Assembly: GCF_024701975.1 (NCBI RefSeq)
Contig: NZ_JANLNM010000011.1
Span: 1 to 64,000 of the forward strand
DNA from: Variovorax sp. ZS18.2.2
GTDB taxonomy: Bacteria; Pseudomonadota; Gammaproteobacteria; Burkholderiales; Burkholderiaceae_C
Direction of reading: 5' to 3'
Length of the DNA: 64,000 nucleotides
The position numbers and the translations under genes are program-made. Of the stretch, positions 26,359-35,509 are shown piece after piece (the stretch's first letter is position 1; each line of letters opens with the position of its first letter). Under the pieces are notes generated by a model. That model saw only the letters and a list, made by a program, of their open reading frames with translations. It had not been told where the DNA came from and did no database searches.

Positions 26359-27921
26359 ATGTCCCCCACGAAGCCGCACCACCAAGGCGTCTGGCGCCGC
26401 GCCTGGCCGCGGATTCGTCACTGGCTCTACTGGACGCACCGGTGGCTGGGCATCGGCGGCTGCCTGCTGTTCGTGATGTGGTTCGTTACCGGCGTGGTGA
26501 TGATGTACGTGGGCTATCCCTCGCTCACCGAACAGGAACGGCTCGCGGGCCTGGCGCCGGTGAAATTCGAGCAGGCGGTCGTCGCGCCGTCGGCGGCGCT
26601 CGATGCCTTGCCGGCCACCGCGCGCGCACAGCCGCCGCGGCGTATCGCGCTGGAGATGCAGCAGGGCACGCCCGATGCCGGCCCGGTGTGGCGCATCGTC
26701 GATGCGCGCGGCGAGCGCTTTGCCGTGTCGGCCCGCAACGGCCAGTTGCTGGGCCCGGTCGATGCCGCGCGCGCCGAAGCCATCGCGCGCGCCTTCTCGG
26801 CGCAGCCCGGTGCGCATTGGGCCGAGACATTGGACCGTGATCAGTGGACCGTGCCGCAGGGCCTGAACCCGCTGCGCCCGCTGCACCGCATCGAACTCGG
26901 CGACGCCGCCGGCACCGAGCTTTACGTGTCCTCGCGCACGGGCGAGGTGGTGCGCGACACCATGCGCTCCGAGCGCTTCTGGAACTGGCTCGGCTCCGTG
27001 CCGCACTGGATCTACTTCACGCCGATTCGCGCCGATCCGCCGCTGTGGCATGACGTGGTGGTGTGGCTGTCGGCCGCCTGCATCGTCTCGGCCGTCACGG
27101 GCATCGTGATCGGCATCCTGCGCGTTCGCCTGCGCCGGCGGTTTCGCAACGGCGCCGTCACGCCTTACACGGGCTGGATGGCCTGGCACCACATCGCCGG
27201 GCTGATCGGCGGGTTCTTCGTGCTGACCTGGATCGTCAGCGGCTGGTTGTCGATGAACCCGAACGGCTGGTTCGAGCGCAGTCCGGTCGATGCCGCCGCG
27301 ATGGCGCGCTACACCGGCGCGGGTTCCTCGCCGATTCCGTGGCCGCTGCCGATGCGGCCTGTGGAGGAGGGCGCTGACGCACCGCGCGAGGCGCTCCTGC
27401 TCTGGTTCGACGGCAAGCCGCTCTGGCAATTGCGCGATGCACAGGCGCGCACGCGCGTGGTCGATGCCGCCACCGGTGCGCCCGCCGCCATCGGACGCGA
27501 CGACATCGTGCGCGCCGCCGCCCGCCTGCGCCCCGGCGCCGCCATCACCCAGGCGACCCTGCTGACGCGCGAGGATTTCCACTGGTACGGCCACCACCGC
27601 GACCGCATCGTGCCCGTGTGGCGCATCGCGTTCGGCGACGCCGCGCACAGCTGGGTCTACATCGATCCCGCGAGCGGCCAGGTCACGGGCAGCAGCAACC
27701 GCAACACCCGGCTGAACCGCTTGCTCTTCAACGCGGCGCACAGCCTCGACTTCCCGTGGCTGATCCAGTATCGGCCGGCGTGGGACATCGTCGTGTGGCT
27801 GCTGTCGATCATCGGCACGGTCGCTTCGGCCAGCGGCGTGGTGATCGGCTGGCGTCGGCTGCGGCCCAAGCCCAGGTCGTCGGCCGTGCCGGGAGCGCAG
27901 CGCACGCTCCAGCGTTCGTGA
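26359..27921 (+). CDS. PepSY-associated TM family membrane protein
   Basis: A 520-residue inner-membrane protein starting 14 bases after the receptor stop. It shows helix 1 in WTHRWLGIGGCLLFVMWFVTG, PepSY-like periplasmic modules, two central helices with AWHHIAGLIGGFFVLTW, a second periplasmic part, and a last helix near the C-terminus. Repeated histidines at helix ends (THRW, WHHIAG) fit the PepSY_TM family, whose members often pair with siderophore TonB receptors and may reduce the chelated metal. No start with a strong ribosome binding site exists; ATG 26359 (MSPTKPHHQG) is chosen over 26290, which lies inside the receptor gene. Reductive release of cobalt or iron is inference. Confidence 0.87.
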   Translation: MSPTKPHHQGVWRRAWPRIRHWLYWTHRWLGIGGCLLFVMWFVTGVVMMYVGYPSLTEQERLAGLAPVKFEQAVVAPSAALDALPATARAQPPRRIALEMQQGTPDAGPVWRIVDARGERFAVSARNGQLLGPVDAARAEAIARAFSAQPGAHWAETLDRDQWTVPQGLNPLRPLHRIELGDAAGTELYVSSRTGEVVRDTMRSERFWNWLGSVPHWIYFTPIRADPPLWHDVVVWLSAACIVSAVTGIVIGILRVRLRRRFRNGAVTPYTGWMAWHHIAGLIGGFFVLTWIVSGWLSMNPNGWFERSPVDAAAMARYTGAGSSPIPWPLPMRPVEEGADAPREALLLWFDGKPLWQLRDAQARTRVVDAATGAPAAIGRDDIVRAAARLRPGAAITQATLLTREDFHWYGHHRDRIVPVWRIAFGDAAHSWVYIDPASGQVTGSSNRNTRLNRLLFNAAHSLDFPWLIQYRPAWDIVVWLLSIIGTVASASGVVIGWRRLRPKPRSSAVPGAQRTLQRS

Positions 27922-27993
27922 CGGAGCTTGCGCGATCCACCCCATCCACCAACAATCAACTTTCGCACTGCGGTGCAATTCAGGAGGTGCTCG

Positions 27994-28671
27994 ATGCACA
28001 TCGAACCAGGTCTAGTCGACGGATCCAAGATATTCCTCAGCTACGCGACGGCAGCAGCCGCGCTGGCCTACACGGGCAAAGTCGCCTTCGATACCGCCGT
28101 GAAGGACGGCCTTGCCGCCCTGGCGCTGCGCTCGGCCATTGCCGTGGCGTTGGTGTTCTGCTTCTTCGAAGTGCTGCCGCACCATCCCGTGGGCGTTTCC
28201 GAGGTGCACCTGATCCTCGGCACGACGCTGCTGCTGGTGTTCGGGCTGGCACCCGCGGCTATCGGCCTGGCGGGCGGGCTGCTCATCCAGGGCCTGTTCT
28301 TCGAGCCGCAGGACATTCCGCAGTTCGGCATGAACGTCACCACCTTGCTGGTGCCCCTGTTCGCGACGGCTGCGCTGGCACGGCGGATCATTCCCGAGAA
28401 CCTGGCCTACGTGGACATCAGCTACCAGCAGGCCTTCAAGCTGTCGGTGGCCTACCAGGGCGGCATCGTGGTCTGGGTCGGTTTCTGGGCGCTCTACGGG
28501 CGCGGCACGGGCCTTGAGAACCTGGGCCAGATCGCCAGCTTCGGCGCTGCCTACATGACGGTCGTGCTGGTCGAGCCGCTGGTCGACCTGGGCGTGCTGG
28601 CGGCCGCCAAGGGCTGGCGCCGTCTGCAAGGCACGGTCTTCGTCGAGCGCCGCCTGTACGGCGGCGTCTGA
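27994..28671 (+). CDS. cbiM: CbiM-like energy-coupling-factor transporter S component (cobalt permease)
   Basis: A 225-residue inner-membrane protein with about 6-7 helices. ATG 27994 follows AGGAGG by 8 bases. It begins MHIEPGLVDGSKI: in CbiM/NikM the N-terminal Met-His-Ile supplies metal ligands, and His2 is kept here. LAPAAIGLAGGLLIQGLFF is also typical of the family. No CbiN, CbiQ or CbiO gene is present in the window. It therefore either uses an ECF module encoded elsewhere or works alone at low activity. It lies in the B12-riboswitch operon, 103 bases before cobW. Confidence 0.8.
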   Translation: MHIEPGLVDGSKIFLSYATAAAALAYTGKVAFDTAVKDGLAALALRSAIAVALVFCFFEVLPHHPVGVSEVHLILGTTLLLVFGLAPAAIGLAGGLLIQGLFFEPQDIPQFGMNVTTLLVPLFATAALARRIIPENLAYVDISYQQAFKLSVAYQGGIVVWVGFWALYGRGTGLENLGQIASFGAAYMTVVLVEPLVDLGVLAAAKGWRRLQGTVFVERRLYGGV

Positions 28672-28774
28672 TCCTCGCCTGTCGCGGCGTCCTCGAGCAC
28701 GGCTCGGGGTAATGCCGCGTTTCCGCCTTTTCAGCATCCGTTCCTGCGCCACCGGCGCCTGAAAGAATTTCTCC

Positions 28775-29839
28775 ATGACCCCCAGCAACGCCAAGATCCC
28801 CGTCACCATCGTCACGGGCTTCCTCGGCAGCGGCAAGACCACGCTGCTGCGCCACATCCTCGGCAATGCCGAAGGCCGCCGCATCGCGGTGATCGTCAAC
28901 GAGTTCGGCGAGCTCGGCATCGACGGCGAAATCCTCCGCGGTTGCGGCATCGGCTGCGACGATGAAGGCAACGAGCGCGAAGGCGCGCTCTACGAGCTGG
29001 CCAACGGCTGCGTCTGCTGCACCGTGCAGGAAGAGTTTTTGCCCGTGATGCTGCAGCTGGCCGAGCGCCGCGGCGACATCGACGCGGTGATCATCGAGAC
29101 CTCGGGCCTGGCGCTGCCCAAGCCGCTGGTGCAGGCCTTCCAGTGGCCGGACATCGCGAACATCTTCACCGTCGATTCGGTGGTCACCGTGGTCGACGGC
29201 CCGGCCGCCGCTTCGGGCCAGTTCGCCGAGAACCCCGAAGCCGTCGACGAAGCCCGCCGCGCCGACCCCAACCTCGATCACGAATCGCCGCTGCACGAAC
29301 TGTTCGAAGACCAGCTCTCGGCCGCCGACCTCGTGGTGCTCAACAAGACCGACCTGATGGACGACGCCACGCGCGCGCAGGTCGAGGCGCTGGTGCGCGA
29401 AGAGCTGCCGCCCGAAGTGAAGATCGTCGCCGCCACCGAAGGCAAGCTGCCGCTCGCGCTGCTGCTGGGCCAGGGCCGCGCGGCCGAAACCACGATCCAC
29501 CTGCGCGAGAGCCACCACGACCACGAGGAAGACCACGACCACGACGAGTTCGACTCGCTCGTGATCGAGCTGCCGCCGGTGGACCGCGACGGCCTGCTGG
29601 CCGCGCTCGCCGCGCTGGTCGAGCAGCACACCATCTACCGCGTGAAGGGCTTCGTCGCGATTCCGGGCAAGCCGATGCGCCTGTTGGTGCAAGGCGTGGG
29701 CCGCCGCTTCGACCACCACTTCGACCGCCGCTGGCGCGACGACGAGGCGCAGCGCACGCGCCTCGTGTTCATCGGCGAAGACCTCGACGAAGGCGCGCTG
29801 CGCAAGGCGCTGGAAGGCGTGACCGCCGTTCCGGCCTGA
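28775..29839 (+). CDS. cobW: CobW family GTPase, cobalt chaperone for B12 synthesis
   Basis: A 354-residue cytosolic G3E GTPase that delivers cobalt to the CobN chelatase. Walker A GFLGSGKT is at 15-22. The metal-binding CxCC motif is C79-V-C81-C82. The NKTD guanine motif is in LVVLNKTDLMDD. A histidine/aspartate-rich tract (HHDHEEDHDHDEF) near residues 246-258 is the usual metal-buffering insert before the C-terminal CobW_C domain. It stands 4 bases before cobN, so the two are tightly coupled. Zinc-handling COG0523 paralogs look similar; the context decides for CobW. Confidence 0.95.
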   Translation: MTPSNAKIPVTIVTGFLGSGKTTLLRHILGNAEGRRIAVIVNEFGELGIDGEILRGCGIGCDDEGNEREGALYELANGCVCCTVQEEFLPVMLQLAERRGDIDAVIIETSGLALPKPLVQAFQWPDIANIFTVDSVVTVVDGPAAASGQFAENPEAVDEARRADPNLDHESPLHELFEDQLSAADLVVLNKTDLMDDATRAQVEALVREELPPEVKIVAATEGKLPLALLLGQGRAAETTIHLRESHHDHEEDHDHDEFDSLVIELPPVDRDGLLAALAALVEQHTIYRVKGFVAIPGKPMRLLVQGVGRRFDHHFDRRWRDDEAQRTRLVFIGEDLDEGALRKALEGVTAVPA

Positions 29840-29843
29840 CCGC

Positions 29844-32800
29844 ATGCATCTGCTGAGCACCCAGCCCGGGCGCTTCGTCGAAGACGACAGCGTCGTCACC
29901 CGGCTCGACCAGACGCCGGGCGACATCGTGGTGCTCAGTTCGGCCGACACCACGCTCGCGCTGCTCGCCGCCGCACGCACCGCGCTGGTGGCCACCGATC
30001 CCGGCTACCCGTCGCTGCGGCTGGCCAACCTCATGCACCTGCGCCAGCCCGCTTCGCTCGACCTGTATGTCGACGAGGTGCTGCAGCATGCGCGCGTGGT
30101 GGTGGTCGATCACCTGGGTGCCGAATCGGCGTGGGCCTACGGATTGCAGCAGCTCGAAAAACTGGCGAAGCGCAAGGGCCAGCAGCTCGCGATGTTCTCG
30201 GGCGACCTGCAGGAAGACGAAGACCTGCTCGCGCGCAGCACCGCGCCGCGCGCCGTGAGCCGCCAGCTCTGGCAATACATGCGCGCGGGCGGCGCGGGCA
30301 ATGCGATGCAGTTCCTGCGTGCGGTAGCCTTTCATGGCCTCGGGCACGGCGAGGCGCCGCTGCCGCCGCGCAGCCTGCCGCAGGTCGCGCTGCATGTGCC
30401 GCGCGGCATCGATGCGGCGCACACGGTCGCCGGCATCGATGACCTGCGTGCCGGCTGGCATGCGGATGCGCCGGTGGTGGCGCTGGTGTTCTATCGCTCG
30501 CATCTGCTGTCGGGCAACACGGCCGCCTTCGATGCGCTCGCGGCCGCGCTGCATGCCGAAGGACTGAACCCGCTGCCGGTCGCGCTCGATTCGCTCAAAG
30601 ACCCGCTGTGCCTCTCCGCATTCCGCGGCCTGTGCAGCGAACACGACGTGCAGCTCGTGCTCAACACCACCGCCTTCGCAGCACTGGGGCAGGGCGCACA
30701 GAACGACACAGGCGAGGCCATCGCGCTGGCCGGCGATGCGCCGGTGCTGCAGGTGATCGTCAGCGGCGGCAATCGCGAAGACTGGCTGGCCGACAGCCAG
30801 GGCCTGCGCCCGCGCGATATCGCGATGCAGATCGCCTTGCCCGAAATGGATGGCCGCATCATCACGCGCGCCGTGAGCTTCAAGGGGCTCTCGCACCGCT
30901 GCGAACTCACGCAGACCGAGGTGGTGAGCTACCAGCCCGAGCCGGATCGCATCGCCTTCGTGGCCGAGCTGGCGCGGCGCTGGTGTCGCCTCCGCAGCCT
31001 GTCGGCGGCGGACAAGCGTGTTGCCCTGATCCTCGCGAACTACCCGGGCAGCGAAGGCCGCATCGGCAGTGGCGTGGGGCTCGATACGCCGGCTTCGGTG
31101 ATCGCGATCCTGCGCGCGATGCAGGCCGAGGGCTATGTGCTCGGCGATGCCATCCCCACCGATGGCGATGCGCTGATGCAGACGCTGCAGGAAGGCATTG
31201 CGAACGATCCTGCCCAATGGCCTGCACGCCCCGCCTGGCAGAGCTACGCGCTGGCCGACTACCGCGCGCGGCTCGCGGCCTTGCCCGAAGGCATGGCCGC
31301 CGCCATCGATGCGCGCTGGGGCACGCCCGAGCAGGACCCGATGCTGCGGCAAGACCGCTTCATGATCGCCGGGCTTCGTCTGGGCCGCGTGTTCGTCGGC
31401 ATCCAGCCCGCGCGCGCACTCGGCACGCTGGGCGCCGCCGACTACGCGAGCTACCACGACGCCGAACTGGTGCCGCCGCACAGCTACCTCGCTTTCTATT
31501 TCTGGCTGCGCGATGCGTTCGCCATCGACGCGGTCGTGCATGTCGGCAAGCACGGCAACCTCGAATGGCTGCCGGGCAAGAGCATCGCGCTTTCGCAGAC
31601 ATGCTGGCCCGATGCGATCCTCGGGCCGCTGCCGAATGTCTATCCGTTCATCGTCAACGACCCGGGCGAGGGCGCGCAGGCCAAGCGGCGCACGCAGGCG
31701 GTGATCGTCGATCACCTGATGCCGCCGCTCACGCGCGCCGAGAACCACGGCCCGCTGCAGGACCTGGAGCGCCAGGTCGACGAGTACTACGACGCGCTGC
31801 TGGTCGATGCGCGACGCGCGAAGGTGCTGCGCGCGCAGATCCTCGCGGCGGTGCGGGCGCAGCATCTGGTCGAGGAACTGGGCATGCCGGGCGCGGAAGA
31901 CGATGCGGTGCTGGCGCGCGTCGATGCGTACCTGTGCGAGCTCAAGGAAACACAGATCCGTGATGGGCTGCATGTGTTCGGCGCCTCGCCTGAGGCGCGA
32001 CTGCGGCGCGACACGCTGCTCGCGCTCGCGCGCTATCCGTCCGCGGACGGCGTGGGGGCGAATGCCGGGCTGCTGGGTGCGCTGGCGCAAGACCTGCTGC
32101 CGGGCGAAGCCTTCGACCCGCTCGACATCGATGCGGCCAAGCCGTGGCAGGGCGCACGGCCGGCACTGCTGCAATCGGTGAGTGCCGATGCATGGCGGCA
32201 TCACGGCGACACGCGAGAGCGGCTGGAGTTGTTGGCGCAGCGCCTGCTCGAAGAGAACGCCTGCTCGCCCGACATGCCGCACACGGCAGCGGTGATGGGC
32301 CGCATCGAGCGAAGCCTCGCTCCCGCGCTCGACGCCTGCGGTCCGCACGAGCTGCATCAGCTTTCTCGCGCACTGCAAGGCCGCTTCGTGCCCCCCGGCC
32401 CGAGCGGTTCGCCCTCGCGCGGCCGGCCCGATGTGCTGCCGACCGGCCGCAACTTCTACGCGGTCGATACGCGCGCCATCCCCACGCCCACCGCCTGGAT
32501 GCTCGGCCTCAAGTCCGCCGCGCAACTGGTCGAGCGCCATCTGCAGGAGCACGGCGACTACCCCGTGGCGCTGGGCCTGTCGGTCTGGGGCACGGCCACG
32601 ATGCGCACCGGCGGCGACGACCTCGCGCAGGCCTTCGCGCTGATCGGCGTGCGGCCCAAGTGGGCGCCGGGCAGCCAGCGCGTGGTCGATTTCGAGGTGC
32701 TGCCCACGGTCGGGCTCGGTCGTCCGCGCATCGATGTGACGCTGCGCATCTCGGGGTTCTTTCGCGATGCCTTTCCCAATGCCGTGCAGATGTTCGATGC

Positions 32801-33656
32801 CGCGGTGCAGGCCGTCGCATCGCAGGAAGACGAGGACGCCGAGCGCAATCCGATCCGGGCCCGAATCCTTCGTGAGACGGCTGCGCTTGAAGGCGAAGGC
32901 CTGAGCCCCGAAGCCGCGCGCACCCAGGCCGGCTGGCGCGTGTTCGGCTCGGCACCCGGCAGCTACGGCTCCGGCCTGCAACCGCTGTTCGACCACGGCG
33001 ACTGGCAGACCGACAACGACCTCTCCAACGCCTACGTCGGCGGCAGCGCACACGCGTACGGGCAGGGCAGCGACGGTGTGCCCGCAACCGATGCGCTGGT
33101 GCGGCGCCTGCGCGCCATGAACGTCGTCATGCAGAACCAGGACAGCCGCGAGCACGACCTGCTCGACTCCAACGACTACTACCAGTTTCAGGGTGGCATG
33201 GCTGCTGCCGTGCGCCACCTGAGCGGCCAGCAGCCGGCGATGTACCACGGCGACCACGGCAACCCGCAGGCGCCGCGCGTGCGCACACTGAAGGAAGAAA
33301 TCAGCCGCGTGATCCGCGCGCGCGTGGTCAACCCTAAGTGGATCGCTGGCGTCAAGCGCCACGGCTACAAGGGCGCATTCGAGATGGCCGCGACGGTGGA
33401 CTACCTCTTCGGCTTCGACGCCACCGCGCGCGTGGTCGGCGACCACCAGTACGCGATGGTGGCCGACGCCTATGTGCTCGACGCCGACACCCGCGATTTC
33501 GTCAACGCGCACAATCCGCGCGCACTGCACGACATGCTCAGCCGCCTGCTCGAAGCCATGCAGCGCGGCCTGTGGGAGTCGCCCGGCGACTACCAGGCCC
33601 AGCTCGAAAACCTGCTGCTCGACCACGAGCAGCAGATGGAAGGATCCCTCCGATGA
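29844..33656 (+). CDS. cobN: Cobaltochelatase large subunit
   Basis: A 1270-residue cytosolic subunit that binds hydrogenobyrinate diamide and inserts Co2+ in aerobic B12 synthesis. The CobN/BchH family is recognised from HVGKHGNLEWLPGKSIALSQ, PNVYPFIVNDPGEGAQAKRR, and the late HAYGQGSDGVPATD and QNQDSREHDLLDSNDYYQFQGG segments. Length is normal for CobN. The gene begins 4 bases after cobW and its TGA overlaps the start of the chelatase ATPase gene (ATGA). The ATPase partners CobS and CobT are absent; the ChlI/ChlD-type gene that follows replaces them. Confidence 0.97.
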   Translation: MHLLSTQPGRFVEDDSVVTRLDQTPGDIVVLSSADTTLALLAAARTALVATDPGYPSLRLANLMHLRQPASLDLYVDEVLQHARVVVVDHLGAESAWAYGLQQLEKLAKRKGQQLAMFSGDLQEDEDLLARSTAPRAVSRQLWQYMRAGGAGNAMQFLRAVAFHGLGHGEAPLPPRSLPQVALHVPRGIDAAHTVAGIDDLRAGWHADAPVVALVFYRSHLLSGNTAAFDALAAALHAEGLNPLPVALDSLKDPLCLSAFRGLCSEHDVQLVLNTTAFAALGQGAQNDTGEAIALAGDAPVLQVIVSGGNREDWLADSQGLRPRDIAMQIALPEMDGRIITRAVSFKGLSHRCELTQTEVVSYQPEPDRIAFVAELARRWCRLRSLSAADKRVALILANYPGSEGRIGSGVGLDTPASVIAILRAMQAEGYVLGDAIPTDGDALMQTLQEGIANDPAQWPARPAWQSYALADYRARLAALPEGMAAAIDARWGTPEQDPMLRQDRFMIAGLRLGRVFVGIQPARALGTLGAADYASYHDAELVPPHSYLAFYFWLRDAFAIDAVVHVGKHGNLEWLPGKSIALSQTCWPDAILGPLPNVYPFIVNDPGEGAQAKRRTQAVIVDHLMPPLTRAENHGPLQDLERQVDEYYDALLVDARRAKVLRAQILAAVRAQHLVEELGMPGAEDDAVLARVDAYLCELKETQIRDGLHVFGASPEARLRRDTLLALARYPSADGVGANAGLLGALAQDLLPGEAFDPLDIDAAKPWQGARPALLQSVSADAWRHHGDTRERLELLAQRLLEENACSPDMPHTAAVMGRIERSLAPALDACGPHELHQLSRALQGRFVPPGPSGSPSRGRPDVLPTGRNFYAVDTRAIPTPTAWMLGLKSAAQLVERHLQEHGDYPVALGLSVWGTATMRTGGDDLAQAFALIGVRPKWAPGSQRVVDFEVLPTVGLGRPRIDVTLRISGFFRDAFPNAVQMFDAAVQAVASQEDEDAERNPIRARILRETAALEGEGLSPEAARTQAGWRVFGSAPGSYGSGLQPLFDHGDWQTDNDLSNAYVGGSAHAYGQGSDGVPATDALVRRLRAMNVVMQNQDSREHDLLDSNDYYQFQGGMAAAVRHLSGQQPAMYHGDHGNPQAPRVRTLKEEISRVIRARVVNPKWIAGVKRHGYKGAFEMAATVDYLFGFDATARVVGDHQYAMVADAYVLDADTRDFVNAHNPRALHDMLSRLLEAMQRGLWESPGDYQAQLENLLLDHEQQMEGSLR

Positions 33657-34729
33657 CCACTGCCGCCCCGATGCCGGTGCCTTTTCCTTTTTCCGCGATT
33701 GCGGGCCAGCCGCACCTGCGGCAGGCGCTGTTGCTGGCCGCGGTCGACCCGGGCCTCGGCGGCGTGCTGATCGAAGGCCCGCGCGGCACGGCCAAGACCA
33801 CGGCGGCGCGTGCGCTGGCCGAGCTGCTGCCGGGTGCGCCCTTCGTCACGCTGCCGCTGGGCGCGAGCCTCGAAAGCCTCGTGGGCACGCTCGATCTCGG
33901 CCAGGCGCTCGCAGGCCATGAACTGAAGTTCGCGCCCGGCCTGCTGGCGCGCGCGAATGGCGGCGTGCTGTATGTGGACGAAATCAACCTGCTGCCCGAC
34001 GCGCTGATCGACTCGCTGCTCGATGCGGCGGCGAGCGGCGTCAACGTGGTCGAGCGCGACGGCATCTCGCACCGGCACGCGGCGCGCTTCGTGCTGGTCG
34101 GCACGATGAACCCGGAGGAGGGCACGCTGCGCCCGCAGCTGCTCGACCGCTTCGGCCTCTGCGTGCAGCTGCGCAACATCGAGGATGCGGCCGAGCGGCA
34201 GGCCATCGTGCGTGCGCGGCTGGCGTTCGACGCCGATCCGCAGGGTTTTCGTGCGACGCACGCGCAGACCGAAGCTGTACTCGCGTCTGCGCTCGTCGCA
34301 GCCCGCACGCTCGTGGCGGATGCATCGGTGTTGCCGTACGGCGATGATGTGCACGAAGCCGTCAGCGCGCTGTGCATCGCATCGCAGGTCGATGGCTTGC
34401 GCGCCGATCTCGTGATGCTGCGCTCGGCGCGTGCGCTCGCGGCCTGGGATGGCGCGGCGGCGATCACCGCCGACCATGTGCAGCGCGTGGCCGAAGCCGT
34501 GCTGCTGCATCGGCGCAAGCCGGAGGCCGAAGGCGCAGCCGCCGCATCGGCACCTGCGACTCAGAACACCCAACGCGCGCCGAACGCAAGCGGCACGGGC
34601 CAGAACAACGCAGGCGACCAGGACTGGGGCGCCATGCCCCCCGAGCCCGTCGGCATCGAACGCATCAAGCCGCTGCGCCCGCTGATCCCTTCGCAAACCG
34701 CACAGCAGGCCACCCCAAAAAAAGCCTGA
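33653..34729 (+). CDS. chlD: Chelatase AAA+ subunit, ChlI-like short product of the chlD gene
   Basis: Zero-frame translation gives a 358-residue AAA+ ATPase. Walker A GPRGTAKTT is at 42-50, Walker B GGVLYVDEINLL at 103-114, sensor-1 is in VLVGTMNPEEG, and the arginine-finger region is LLDRFGLCVQL. It resembles the small subunit (ChlI/BchI) of magnesium chelatase and would power the CobN complex. After the AAA+ lid comes a low-complexity A/P/T/Q/N linker, and the frame stops at TGA 34729, six bases after a run of seven A. The start ATG overlaps the cobN stop. The gene has no separate stop-proximal ribosome binding site for the next frame. It is therefore best read as one gene with two products. 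Confidence 0.9.
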   Translation: MTTAAPMPVPFPFSAIAGQPHLRQALLLAAVDPGLGGVLIEGPRGTAKTTAARALAELLPGAPFVTLPLGASLESLVGTLDLGQALAGHELKFAPGLLARANGGVLYVDEINLLPDALIDSLLDAAASGVNVVERDGISHRHAARFVLVGTMNPEEGTLRPQLLDRFGLCVQLRNIEDAAERQAIVRARLAFDADPQGFRATHAQTEAVLASALVAARTLVADASVLPYGDDVHEAVSALCIASQVDGLRADLVMLRSARALAAWDGAAAITADHVQRVAEAVLLHRRKPEAEGAAAASAPATQNTQRAPNASGTGQNNAGDQDWGAMPPEPVGIERIKPLRPLIPSQTAQQATPKKA

Positions 34730-34777
34730 GCCTCCGGGACGCCGCACCCGCTGGCGCACGCCAGGGCGACTGGAGGC
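34717..34777 (+). promoter_or_regulatory. Programmed -1 ribosomal frameshift site in chlD
   Basis: The zero frame reads CCA AAA AAA GCC TGA, so A_AAA_AAA (34717-34723) is a slippery heptamer in exact register. After a 6-base spacer, GCCTCC (34730-34735) pairs perfectly with GGAGGC (34772-34777), and inside it CTGGC/GCCAG (34751-34755, 34760-34764) forms a hairpin with a GCAC loop. A slip of -1 bypasses the stop and continues as KK-SLSLRD into the VWA domain. CAGG at 34706-34709 is a weak Shine-Dalgarno-like stimulator. Confidence 0.8.
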
Positions 34778-35379
34778 AGGGCCGACAAAGGGACGCGTGG
34801 CACGGCGCCGCATCGCCGGGCGCCGCACTCGACTGGCCGCGCACGCTGACGAATCGAGGCGCAGACACGCTGCGCGCGGGGCACCTGCGCCGCCGCCCGT
34901 TGCAGGCCCGCAGCGGCGCGCTGCACTGCTTTCTGCTCGACTGCTCCGCCTCGATGCGCAACGACGGCAACCTCGCGCGCGCCAAGGGCCTGCTGCTGTC
35001 GTTGATGGAAGAGGCCTACCAGCGGCGCGACCACGTGGCGCTGCTGTGCTTTGCCGGCGAGGTGGTCGAGCTGCGCCTGCCGCCGCGCCGCGCCAGCGCC
35101 TGGAACGACGACTGGATCGCGCCCATCGCCGCCGGCGGTGGCACGCCGCTCGCGCTCGGCGTGCAGCGCGCCGACCAGTTGCTCGCACACAGTGCGGCAC
35201 GCCAGCGCTGGCTGTGGCTGCTCACCGATGGCCGCAGCAGCGAGAGCCCGATGCGGCCCGAAGCGGCCGACTTTGCCTGTGTGGTCGATTTCGAAGCGGC
35301 GCGCGTGCCGCTGCACCGCGCGCAGCAGCTCGCGGCGCGTTGGCAGGCGCGCTACCTGGTTGCAGACCGGCCTGCCTGA
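34723..35379 (+). CDS. chlD: VWA domain of the chelatase D subunit, expressed as a frameshift fusion with the AAA+ part
   Basis: This is the -1 frame extension of the gene starting at 33653. The full product would be 575 residues, 357 from the zero frame and 218 from here. A basic/proline-poor linker leads to a von Willebrand A domain with a complete MIDAS motif: D430-C-S-A-S434 in LLDCSASM, the conserved threonine in AAGGGTPLALG, and aspartate in WLLTDGRSSES. This matches the C-terminal half of ChlD/BchD. No ATG or GTG start with a ribosome binding site exists in this frame before the MIDAS; only CTG 34726 and an internal TTG do. A stand-alone VWA gene is the weaker alternative. Confidence 0.85.
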   Translation, partial: SLSLRDAAPAGARQGDWRQGRQRDAWHGAASPGAALDWPRTLTNRGADTLRAGHLRRRPLQARSGALHCFLLDCSASMRNDGNLARAKGLLLSLMEEAYQRRDHVALLCFAGEVVELRLPPRRASAWNDDWIAPIAAGGGTPLALGVQRADQLLAHSAARQRWLWLLTDGRSSESPMRPEAADFACVVDFEAARVPLHRAQQLAARWQARYLVADRPA

Positions 35380-35509
35380 ACCACAGGAATCGCCGGTGCA
35401 CATCACGCCGCGGCGATTGGCTTCGATCGCCAAAGGCCATCCTTTGCGGGTGCCGGCTGCCGGCGAAATCCCTTCGATACTGCCGCCCCATTCAGCGAAA
35501 GGAAGCGGC

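Noticed and set aside
29769..33626. A 1285-codon minus-strand frame
   Set aside because: Antisense to cobN, with no family features; a GC-driven shadow.
34724..34740. Frameshift mutation or sequencing error breaking chlD
   Set aside because: The A-run is in exact slippery register and is followed by a well-placed stem. This fits programmed frameshifting better than decay, although an error in A-run length cannot be excluded without reads.
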